A stretch of DNA of 64,000 nucleotides from Gallibacterium faecale. Its GTDB lineage: Bacteria; Pseudomonadota; Gammaproteobacteria; Enterobacterales; Pasteurellaceae. A program made the translations under genes and the position numbers. The stretch lies in assembly GCF_027920745.1 (NCBI RefSeq), contig NZ_JAQIBB010000090.1, positions 7,534 through 71,533 of the forward strand. The letters are read 5' to 3'. Positions within the stretch are counted from its first letter, which is position 1; each line of letters opens with the position of its first letter. The notes under the pieces were generated by a model. The model was not told the origin of the DNA, searched no databases, and saw nothing but the letters and a program-made list of their open reading frames with translations. Positions 18,099 through 25,829 of this stretch are shown here, one piece after another.

Positions 18099-19052
18099 GT
18101 GTTAAGAATTGAATTAAGAGAAGACAGCCCAGGTTTTGCTCAATTAAATGCACGTAAATGGAAAGGCTCAAATAACGTGGAGTTTGCTATCCAACGTAAT
18201 CAAGATAGCTATTATTTTCTAGGAAATGGCAATTGGGGCCCTGAACCTGTATGGCATAAAGCACCAAATATGAATGTTGTTGGTGATGCATTACAAGGTA
18301 AAGTGGGGCCTTGGCTAATTGATTCCTTAGTCAACCAAAGTGGTAATGTTCGTTTCTTATTACAAATAAGAGATGAAAATATAGAAGATAATGGGCCAAT
18401 CAACTTTATTGGTAACATCCTAGCGTCTTCAGCTGGGGGAGATTCCTCTCGTGCAGAAAATATCAATGAAATTACTGAGACTCCGATAGAACCACTGATT
18501 GAACCAATCGAAATTAAAGAAGAACAACCTACTGTTATAGAAGAGCCTATTATTCCTGAGGCGATCACTGAACCCGCACCAACAATTGAAAAGCAACCTG
18601 AGAAAAAAAGCAAAATAGGTCTAATCATTGGCTTAATTATCTTATTATTATTGCTTGGTATCGCTGCTTATTTCTTCTTTGCTAACAAAAGTAACCCGAC
18701 AACAACTGCTGCTCCGACAGCTAATTTAGGTGAATGTAGCGTTAGTAATAATGCTGATGAACTTACGTTTATACAAGCTTGTTTAAAAACTAAACCAGAC
18801 AGTAAAAAGATCTTAGAAGTTATTACTCAAGCAAAATCGGCCAAAAAATGCGGTATTGCACAACGTCTTTATGCTAATCAAGCTCAAGGAGGTAATGCTG
18901 ACATTGCGGTTGCTTATGCTAAAGAATATATAGATGGCAGTGAGTGTTTTGCAGTAAATAAAGATAACGCTATTTATTGGTATGAAACCGCTCTTTCTAT
19001 TGACCCAAATAATGAAGCAGCGAAAAAAGGATTAGCTGAATTAAAAAAATAG
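18099..19052 (+). CDS. Membrane-anchored protein with periplasmic TPR/Sel1-like tail
   Basis: A 317-residue protein with a GTG start (AGAGG site) 14 bases after srfC. Residues 1-115 form a compact domain rich in aromatic residues (NGNWGPEPVWH region). A Glu/Pro/Ile linker follows, then one membrane helix (173-194). The C-terminal 110 residues read as TPR- or Sel1-like helices ending YWYETALSIDPNNEAAKKGL. Expected topology is N-domain in the cytosol and repeats in the periplasm, like the first and last proteins of the operon. I do not recognise the N-domain. It may link the cytosolic SrfB/SrfC pair to periplasmic partners. Confidence 0.7.
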   Translation: MLRIELREDSPGFAQLNARKWKGSNNVEFAIQRNQDSYYFLGNGNWGPEPVWHKAPNMNVVGDALQGKVGPWLIDSLVNQSGNVRFLLQIRDENIEDNGPINFIGNILASSAGGDSSRAENINEITETPIEPLIEPIEIKEEQPTVIEEPIIPEAITEPAPTIEKQPEKKSKIGLIIGLIILLLLLGIAAYFFFANKSNPTTTAAPTANLGECSVSNNADELTFIQACLKTKPDSKKILEVITQAKSAKKCGIAQRLYANQAQGGNADIAVAYAKEYIDGSECFAVNKDNAIYWYETALSIDPNNEAAKKGLAELKK

Positions 19053-19088
19053 AAGCAAAAAACAATCTATTTCCTAAGGAATAAACAT

Positions 19089-21071
19089 ATGGCTAAATTG
19101 AAACTAACTCCTTTATATACTCTATGCTTATTACCTTTAATGGTATTTGCTAATGAGAAACCTCTATTGCAAGAAGGAAAAACAACATTATATCAACGGG
19201 TATTAAGCACCCCAACTTGTGAATTATTGGCCGATAATAAAGCAAAAGCCGGGAAAAAAATTCCAACATTTTCTCGCTATTATGTTTATAAAAGAGAAAA
19301 AGTTGCCAATAAGCAATTTGTCTTAGTAGGTCCAGACACATTTGGAAAAACCGTAGGTTGGCTTGATGAAAGTTGTGCCGTACCTTGGAATATACAAATG
19401 ACACTTGTCTTTACTAACCCTTCAGACAGAGATCGCTTGCTTTTCTTTAAAGATAAAGCCACTTTAGATGAAATTGTTAATGCGGATGATCCAAATAAAT
19501 TACTCCAACCAATCCGTAAAGATTTAGCTAATAATAAAAATAATCCGGCTGTACTTGCTCAAGAGCCCGCAGAATTTGTTGATTTCCAAAAAAACTTCTA
19601 CTTGTTACCAATATTACAAGGCGAAGAAGTGATGAATGCAAAAGGATTTTATGAGCGAGTATTAGAAGTTGCTTCGGTCAGTAAAAATGATCAAACGTTA
19701 GCTAAATCTACTTCATCTAATCAAGCATCTAGTACCACAAATCAAAATAGTAAAGATCCACAAGAAATTGTCGGTTTCAGCGCTGCTGTTGTCTTTGTTA
19801 TAGACTCTACAATTTCGATGGATCCTTATATCAATCGTACACGAGAAGCGATTAAACAGGTCTATCAACAAATTGAAAAAGAAAAATTAGGACAACAAGT
19901 AAAATTTGGTTTAGTTGCATTCCGCTCCAATACTGATGCAGTAAAAGGTTTAGAATATACTTCAAAGCTTTTTGTTGATCCAAATACAGTAAAAAATGGG
20001 CAAGACTTTATGCAAAAAGTTGCTTCTTTAAAACAAGCAACAGTATCCAGCAAAGAATTTAATGAAGATGCTTACGCTGGTATTAATCAAGCTCTTAATG
20101 ATATTAAATGGAATAATTTCGGTGCCCGTTATATTGTGTTGATTACTGATGCCGGTGCAATTGATGGTAATAATCCAATTTCCACAACAGGTTTAGACGC
20201 TAAACAGTTACGTTTAGAAGCACAACATAGAGGTGTTGCTATCTATGCTCTTCACTTAAAAACACCTGCTGGAGCCAAAAACCATCAACAAGCACAAGAA
20301 CAATATAATGACCTCGCCTTTAATGACTATTTAAATAAAGCGTTGTATTACCCTGTCAATGCTGGGGATGTAAATGAATTTGGTGAAAAAATTAGTAAAT
20401 TAGCCAAAGCATTAACTGAACAAGTAAAATTAGCTTATCGTGGAGAAATGGCTGCTGGTAGTGCATTAACTGCCTCTAATAGCAAAAATGAACCGAAAGA
20501 TGAAATTGAGCAAGATGCGATCTTATTAGGCAAAGCTATGCAACTTGCATACTTAGGTGATGTAAAAGGAACTAAAGCGCCTCCTGTATTTAAAGCTTGG
20601 ATTAGCGATCGCGATTTTGTTAAACCTTCTATCCCAACAGCTGAAGCTCGAATATTGTTAACTAAAGCCCAATTAAGTGATTTAAGTGACATCGTAAAAA
20701 AAATCGCGGATGCTGCAAATGAAGGTTTAATCTCACCAGACGATATGTTTGCTCAACTTCGTTCTATTGCAGCCGCTATGGGACAAGATCCTAATAAAAT
20801 CAAATCTGATAGCTCAACTAAAATTGCAGATCTCGGTTTATTAGGTGAATACTTGGATAATATTCCTTATAAGAGCCAGGTCACCTCTATTGATGAAGAC
20901 ACCTGGAAAGGAATGAGTGCACAAGAACAAGAAAAATTTATCCGAGATTTGCACAGTAAATTACGTCATTATCGCATCTTCAATGAAGACCAAAGTCGTT
21001 GGATTTCATTATCTGAAGGTAGTGATCCAAGAGACTTTGTCTATCCTGTTCCATTAGAAGCATTACCATAA
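19089..21071 (+). CDS. Secreted von Willebrand A domain protein
   Basis: A 660-residue periplasmic protein. A signal peptide of about 21 residues ends MVFA. Residues 30-105 look like an SH3-type beta domain (QFVLVGPDTFGKTVGWLDE). The VWA domain starts near 230, with a metal-site motif DSTIS (Asp239, Thr241 in the usual Ser position, Ser243) and a second acidic site LITDAGA (Asp354). The remaining 220 residues are alpha-helical and unassigned. It is separated from the preceding gene by 36 bases with an AAGGAA site. VWA domains bind protein partners through a divalent metal, so this is probably a structural or sensor subunit. Confidence 0.78.
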   Translation: MAKLKLTPLYTLCLLPLMVFANEKPLLQEGKTTLYQRVLSTPTCELLADNKAKAGKKIPTFSRYYVYKREKVANKQFVLVGPDTFGKTVGWLDESCAVPWNIQMTLVFTNPSDRDRLLFFKDKATLDEIVNADDPNKLLQPIRKDLANNKNNPAVLAQEPAEFVDFQKNFYLLPILQGEEVMNAKGFYERVLEVASVSKNDQTLAKSTSSNQASSTTNQNSKDPQEIVGFSAAVVFVIDSTISMDPYINRTREAIKQVYQQIEKEKLGQQVKFGLVAFRSNTDAVKGLEYTSKLFVDPNTVKNGQDFMQKVASLKQATVSSKEFNEDAYAGINQALNDIKWNNFGARYIVLITDAGAIDGNNPISTTGLDAKQLRLEAQHRGVAIYALHLKTPAGAKNHQQAQEQYNDLAFNDYLNKALYYPVNAGDVNEFGEKISKLAKALTEQVKLAYRGEMAAGSALTASNSKNEPKDEIEQDAILLGKAMQLAYLGDVKGTKAPPVFKAWISDRDFVKPSIPTAEARILLTKAQLSDLSDIVKKIADAANEGLISPDDMFAQLRSIAAAMGQDPNKIKSDSSTKIADLGLLGEYLDNIPYKSQVTSIDEDTWKGMSAQEQEKFIRDLHSKLRHYRIFNEDQSRWISLSEGSDPRDFVYPVPLEALP

Positions 21072-21090
21072 TAACTTCAAAGGTAAGATC

Positions 21091-21852
21091 ATGCTAATTA
21101 TTGAGAATATGTCTATCACTCGAGGAACAGAACAACAAAGTTTTACTGTTTCATTACCACAACTACAAGTAACTGAAGGTGAGGTTATTGCTATTCAGGG
21201 TATGAGTGGCTGTGGGAAAAGTACATTATTAGAAATGATTGGCTTGATCTTACGACCAGACAGACTTGATCGTTTTGAAATAGAAACGCCCTATCAATCT
21301 ATCAATATTCGGCAATTAACTCAGCAACACCAACATCAACAATTAGCTCAAATCAGAGCAAAGCAGTTAGGTTTTATGTTACAAAATGGTGGATTATTAC
21401 CATTTTTAACGATTGCGCAAAATATTGCCTTACCAAATGAGTTATTACATTCAATAATAGATCAACATTGGATATCTTCTTTGTGTGAACAACTGCATAT
21501 TCAACATTTATTAAACAAATATCCAAAACAATTATCTATTGGCGAGCGACAACGAGTCGCATTTATCCGAGCCATTGCTCATAAACCATCACTTTTATTA
21601 GCAGATGAACCTACATCAGCTCTCGATCCCCATCATGCCAATACGCTATTCGATTTAATGCTAAAACTAGCTATTCAACAAAAAATTGCAATCTTATTAG
21701 TCACACATGATTGGGAACTTACGAAGTCTCATAATTTACGTATATTCCAAGCTGATTTAATTTCCTCACAGCAAGCTATTTTTAAAGAAAAACAAAGAGA
21801 TCAAAAAGATGATACCTATATGCTATCTACAGAAAGCTGTTTTGCTGAGTAA
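21091..21852 (+). CDS. ABC transporter ATP-binding protein (LolD/MacB-like)
   Basis: A 253-residue ATPase with Walker A GMSGCGKST (37-45), signature LSIGE (148-152, a variant of LSGGQ), Walker B LLLADEP (168-174) and switch histidine in LLVTHD. The domain order and size fit the LolD/MacB/FtsE group that powers mechanotransmission rather than solute uptake. It overlaps the permease gene by 44 bases. With two lipoproteins in the same operon, a dedicated lipoprotein-release or envelope-assembly role is attractive but not shown. Confidence 0.88.
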   Translation: MLIIENMSITRGTEQQSFTVSLPQLQVTEGEVIAIQGMSGCGKSTLLEMIGLILRPDRLDRFEIETPYQSINIRQLTQQHQHQQLAQIRAKQLGFMLQNGGLLPFLTIAQNIALPNELLHSIIDQHWISSLCEQLHIQHLLNKYPKQLSIGERQRVAFIRAIAHKPSLLLADEPTSALDPHHANTLFDLMLKLAIQQKIAILLVTHDWELTKSHNLRIFQADLISSQQAIFKEKQRDQKDDTYMLSTESCFAE

Positions 21853-23032
21853 ACTTGCTTCAAGAGATCTTTTTTATGATCGGAAAGTCTCTTTTTGTAT
21901 CATTGCTTCATTAATTGCTGTGATCGCACCGCTATTACTCCTTTTTAGTTTGAAATATGGTGTTGTATCACAATTACGAAACCAATTATTGAATGATCCA
22001 CATAATTTAGAAATTAAAATTGTCGGTAATTTAAACCTTTCACAACAATGGTTTCAATGGATTGAATCTCAACCAGAAGTACAATTTGTCATCCCTTTAA
22101 CTCGCTCACTAAATACAATTGTTGATTTACGAGGTAAAAACAATCGCTTTATTGCTAATGTAGAAATATTACCAACAAAACAAGGGGATCCCGTTGTACA
22201 ACACCTATTACCAAATCAACATTCTATTATTTTGAGTGCATTAGCTGCAGAAAAATTGAAAATCAACATAGGCGAACAAATAGAGCTACTCGCAACAAGA
22301 ACCTACGAAAATAATATTGAAAAGGGAATTCTTTCTTTTACAGTTGTAGATATTATTCCCGAAACTCGTTTTCCTAGGGCTGCAGCCTTTGTTGATTTAA
22401 ATATACTTCTTGGGATTGAAGATTTTCGTGATGGGCTACAAACTGCCCTCTTCCCTACAATGCAAGGAGATTCTCCTGCCCAAACTAGAACAACCTTTGC
22501 CAGAGCAAGAATTTACGCTAAAACTTTAGATGACGTTTTACCATTAGCTCAAAAACTCCGTGAGAAAAACATTGATATCCGTACAGAAGCCAAAGCCATT
22601 GAAAATGTTAAAGCTATTGATTCTGTTTTAGAAACCATCTTTACCGTTATTGCCGGAACCTCTATTATTGGTTGTCTTTTATCACTAATTGGTGCTTTTT
22701 TAGCTAATATTGATCGTAAAAGAAAAGAAATTGCTATTTTACGATTACTTGGGTTTCAAGCAACAAGCGTTGTCAGTTATTTAATTTTACAAGCTATTAT
22801 CTTAAGTAGTATTTCATTCATTCTATCTTATCTATTCTTTTTAGTAGGTAGTCAATTATTTAACCAAAAATTAACTAGCCACTTAATGGAAACCCATTTT
22901 GTTAGTAGTTTACAGCCAATACATCTACTCATTGCATTCACAATTTCTTTTATTTTAGCTGGTATTGTTGCCGCTATTGGCGCCATCCGTGCACTCAAAA
23001 TTCAACCTGCGGAGAGTTTAAGAGATGTTTAG
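21809..23032 (+). CDS. FtsX-like permease (LolC/LolE/MacB type)
   Basis: A 407-residue membrane protein with one N-terminal helix (about 28-52), a periplasmic domain of roughly 220 residues, then three C-terminal helices (about 275-300, 318-350 and 370-395). This is the four-helix layout of LolC/LolE and MacB. It ends KIQPAESLRDV, typical of the family. Only one permease gene is present, so the transporter is probably a homodimer, unlike LolCE. The start at 21809 lies inside the ATPase gene; a TTG at 21842 is an alternative. It overlaps the next gene by 8 bases. Confidence 0.86.
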   Translation: MIPICYLQKAVLLSKLASRDLFYDRKVSFCIIASLIAVIAPLLLLFSLKYGVVSQLRNQLLNDPHNLEIKIVGNLNLSQQWFQWIESQPEVQFVIPLTRSLNTIVDLRGKNNRFIANVEILPTKQGDPVVQHLLPNQHSIILSALAAEKLKINIGEQIELLATRTYENNIEKGILSFTVVDIIPETRFPRAAAFVDLNILLGIEDFRDGLQTALFPTMQGDSPAQTRTTFARARIYAKTLDDVLPLAQKLREKNIDIRTEAKAIENVKAIDSVLETIFTVIAGTSIIGCLLSLIGAFLANIDRKRKEIAILRLLGFQATSVVSYLILQAIILSSISFILSYLFFLVGSQLFNQKLTSHLMETHFVSSLQPIHLLIAFTISFILAGIVAAIGAIRALKIQPAESLRDV

Positions 23033-24566
23033 ATATACTTTTGTTTTCCTTAGTCTATCTTTTTTTGCTACAACAGCACAAAGTGCCTGGGATGAAAAAT
23101 TTTACAATCCTCAGCCTCTTGCTGATGATGTTATTCTTCCTTTACCTTGTGAAGGAAGTATGGCATTTCGGATCGTTAAAACAAATACCCATAAACCACT
23201 AGAAGATACTTCTATTACTCTGGGTGGCAATCGTCAACAAGATGGTTATGCTGAATATGCAACACCTAACTACATTACTGGCGGATTTACAGATAAGCAT
23301 AATGAACGCTACTTTTTATTAGCAAAATATGAAATTACCGATGCACAATACCAATCTGTGATGACAGAAAAATGTCCTACTCCAAATATGAAAGGGTTAT
23401 TACCAATTACCAATATTAGTTGGTTTGATGCTATTACTTTTACTCAAAAATATAATGAATGGCTATTAAAAAATGCAAAAGACAAATTACCTGTTACTGA
23501 TGATGGTACGGCAGGTTTTATCCGTTTACCTACTAATGTTGAATGGGAATTCGCTTCTCGCGGCGGTGTTGCGGTAACACCTTCTGAATTTCGTGAAATT
23601 ACCTTTCCAATGAAGGGAAATTTAGCTGAATATGCTTGGTTTAATAATGCAAAATCAGCTAATGGCCGTTTACAAGTAATTGGTCGTTTAAAACCTAATC
23701 CAATTGGACTATTCGACACATTAGGTAACGCAAGTGAAATGATGTTCGATAGTTTCAAACTCAATAAATTAAATCGCTATCACGGACAAGATGGAGGAAT
23801 TACTGTCAGAGGCGGAAGTTACTTAAAATCAGAATCTGATGTAAACAATATCTCTCGTTTAGAGATTCCATATTATGATAAAAATGGTGTAAAAAAGGCA
23901 AAAGATATCGGCTTCAGAGTAGCCATTGTTGCACCATTATTAACATCAAGTGAACATATAAAACAACTACAAACGGAATGGGAAGCGTTAGGCCAAGACA
24001 ATCAAAAAAATAATAATCAAGCTGAAGGCGCTGAAATTGTTAATAAGTTAGCAGCACTGGCTAATACCACTGTTGATGAAAAATTAAAAAAAGAACTTAA
24101 TAATACTAAAGAACAATTAAGAGCAGCTAACTTAGAACGAGATGAACAAAGAGATGCGGCTATACGTTCAGCATTGCAATTAGGCGCATTTTTATGTGCA
24201 AATGTTTCTGATTTAGACGGAGAAGTCGAACAAAATCGAAAAATTGCAGAAGCGATGACTTCATTATATCCAAATACAGAAAAAGAAACGGCTGCCAAAG
24301 CCCGTTTGACAGAGTCAGAACAAGCACGTGATTTTGTCTTAAAATACTATGCAGATACCATAGTAGGGAGCTCTGCAACCTATAATAAACAAACAATAGA
24401 GTCCCAAGTAGAACGTGCTAACACAATTGTAAATAGTAGTGGTAAAGCCAATTTGGTGAAATATGTCGATCTCTACTGGAAACATCTTGCTCAATACTAT
24501 CAAGATGGAAAAATTACTCGTCAACAATGGTTAGAAAATTGTACTCACATCAAACAGGAGAAATAA
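23025..24566 (+). CDS. Periplasmic FGE/SUMF1-fold protein lacking catalytic cysteines
   Basis: A 513-residue exported protein with a signal peptide of about 22 residues (ends AQSA). Residues 90-305 are a formylglycine-generating enzyme (SUMF1) fold: YEITDAQYQ, ITNISWFDA, RLPTNVEWEFASRGG, GLFDTLGNASEM, VRGGSYL and DIGFRVA. The first cysteine of formylglycine-generating enzymes, which follows GGSYx, is Lys268 here, and the second position is Val273. It is therefore probably a binding module, as in many SUMF1-fold proteins. The last 200 residues are helical with likely coiled coil. It overlaps the permease gene, tying it to the ABC transporter. Confidence 0.82.
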   Translation: MFRYTFVFLSLSFFATTAQSAWDEKFYNPQPLADDVILPLPCEGSMAFRIVKTNTHKPLEDTSITLGGNRQQDGYAEYATPNYITGGFTDKHNERYFLLAKYEITDAQYQSVMTEKCPTPNMKGLLPITNISWFDAITFTQKYNEWLLKNAKDKLPVTDDGTAGFIRLPTNVEWEFASRGGVAVTPSEFREITFPMKGNLAEYAWFNNAKSANGRLQVIGRLKPNPIGLFDTLGNASEMMFDSFKLNKLNRYHGQDGGITVRGGSYLKSESDVNNISRLEIPYYDKNGVKKAKDIGFRVAIVAPLLTSSEHIKQLQTEWEALGQDNQKNNNQAEGAEIVNKLAALANTTVDEKLKKELNNTKEQLRAANLERDEQRDAAIRSALQLGAFLCANVSDLDGEVEQNRKIAEAMTSLYPNTEKETAAKARLTESEQARDFVLKYYADTIVGSSATYNKQTIESQVERANTIVNSSGKANLVKYVDLYWKHLAQYYQDGKITRQQWLENCTHIKQEK

Positions 24567-24567
24567 T

Positions 24568-25287
24568 ATGGTCAAATCAACACCTTCATTATTAAGCGTA
24601 TTAGCATTATCTACAACTCTGATTCTCACAGGTTGCCAAAATATGGGTAGCACTTCCAGTTCTAGAAGTAGCTTATCTACTGGTGAAGAAGCACAATTTT
24701 TTAGTGAATCAGGCCTAGGTGCTTGTGCTTGGGGTGCTGCAGGTGGTGCCGTTCTTGGTGCTGGTGCTGCATTATTGGCAGGTAAAGATGCTGGAACAGC
24801 AACAGTTGCTGGTGTAGCTGGTGCTGCAGTTGGTTGTGGCGCGTTAATGGGAACCAACTATTATTTAGAAAAACAAAGAAAAAGTTATGCTAAAACCGAA
24901 GATCGCCTGAACTCTTATATTGCGGAAACTCGTAAAAATTCAGAGATGGTTAGACGCGCAACAGCAAAAGCAAAAGGTCAATTAACCCAAAATAATCGAC
25001 TACTTGCCAATATGAATAAACAATTAAAATCTGGTGCAATTCAAAAAGCAGAAGCACAAAAACAATTAGCACAAATTGACGCTGATATTAATGCAGCAAA
25101 AAATAATCTTGCTTCTATGAAAAAGCGGGCACAAACATTACGTGAAGTAGCAAGCAAAGAAAAAGCCAGTGGTATGAAAGTAGGCAAATTTGAAGCTGAA
25201 ATTGCAAATTTAAATAAACAAATTGCTGCATACGAACGCTTAGTCGATGCATCAACTAAACAACGTTCTGCTATTCGATTGGGGTAA
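24568..25287 (+). CDS. Lipoprotein with glycine-zipper segment and coiled coil
   Basis: A 239-residue lipoprotein with lipobox LTGC (Cys23). Residues 50-95 are Gly/Ala-rich with small-residue spacing (a glycine-zipper-like membrane segment), followed by about 130 residues of Lys/Ala/Gln-rich coiled coil. There is one base between it and the previous stop. Glycine-zipper lipoproteins often insert into or tether to the outer membrane. Its own function is unknown. Confidence 0.78.
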   Translation: MVKSTPSLLSVLALSTTLILTGCQNMGSTSSSRSSLSTGEEAQFFSESGLGACAWGAAGGAVLGAGAALLAGKDAGTATVAGVAGAAVGCGALMGTNYYLEKQRKSYAKTEDRLNSYIAETRKNSEMVRRATAKAKGQLTQNNRLLANMNKQLKSGAIQKAEAQKQLAQIDADINAAKNNLASMKKRAQTLREVASKEKASGMKVGKFEAEIANLNKQIAAYERLVDASTKQRSAIRLG

Positions 25288-25290
25288 CAA

Positions 25291-25773
25291 ATGAAACAAG
25301 TAAAAATTATTTCAATATGTGCAATCCTTACTGCTTTAACTGCTTGTTCAGTTTCACCTGAACAATGTGATCCAAGAGTAGAAACCAGTGTTTGGAATAA
25401 AATGGCGTGTACAAGTTCTGGAACATATGATCATCGCGTTCAACAAAAAGAACAAGCATTACAAAGTGAGCAAGCAACAAATGCTACACTGAATCAAACA
25501 TATGCAAATACACAGCAACAAGTCACCGCGTCTCAACGTAAAGTCGTACAAAAAAAGGCTGAGTTAGCTAAGTTAAATAAATCAGTAACTGCTTATACTG
25601 CACAATTAAAACAAAAAGCTAAAGGTAAAGAAGATGTATTAGCTGAAATCAAAAAAGTTGAACAAGAACTCAATAATATTAATAGTTCTTCTGCAACCGA
25701 TGAAGCAAAACAAGCAGAAATTAAAGCACTAAAATATAAATTAGAAGTATTACAAGCCGCTAGTGGTATTTAA
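25291..25773 (+). CDS. Small coiled-coil lipoprotein
   Basis: A 160-residue lipoprotein with lipobox LTAC (Cys19). After a short cysteine-containing head, residues 50-155 form a long Gln/Lys/Ala coiled coil. It starts 3 bases after the previous lipoprotein gene and resembles it in layout, so the pair may form a hetero-oligomer. No known family was recognised. Confidence 0.75.
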   Translation: MKQVKIISICAILTALTACSVSPEQCDPRVETSVWNKMACTSSGTYDHRVQQKEQALQSEQATNATLNQTYANTQQQVTASQRKVVQKKAELAKLNKSVTAYTAQLKQKAKGKEDVLAEIKKVEQELNNINSSSATDEAKQAEIKALKYKLEVLQAASGI

Positions 25774-25781
25774 TATTTCTT

Positions 25782-25812
25782 AGATAGGTAGCCGCAAGCT
25801 ACCTATCTTTCT
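25782..25812 (+). terminator. Intra-operon hairpin before the last srf-type gene
   Basis: Perfect 11-bp stem AGATAGGTAGC / GCTACCTATCT with loop CGCAA, followed by a weak T tract. It sits between the small lipoprotein gene and the final VWA gene. It may stop part of the transcripts or protect the upstream mRNA from decay. Confidence 0.6.
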
Positions 25813-25829
25813 ATTTAGAGGATAAAACT

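Noticed and set aside
18212..18628. Minus-strand open frame of 138 codons opposite the TPR-like membrane protein gene
   Set aside because: Antisense shadow of a confidently predicted gene within a compact operon; composition is Ser/Ile-rich and has no recognisable domain.
24531..24857. Minus-strand Ala/Pro-rich open frame opposite the glycine-zipper lipoprotein
   Set aside because: The Ala/Pro composition is the mirror image of the Gly/Ala-rich coding strand; no start signal.
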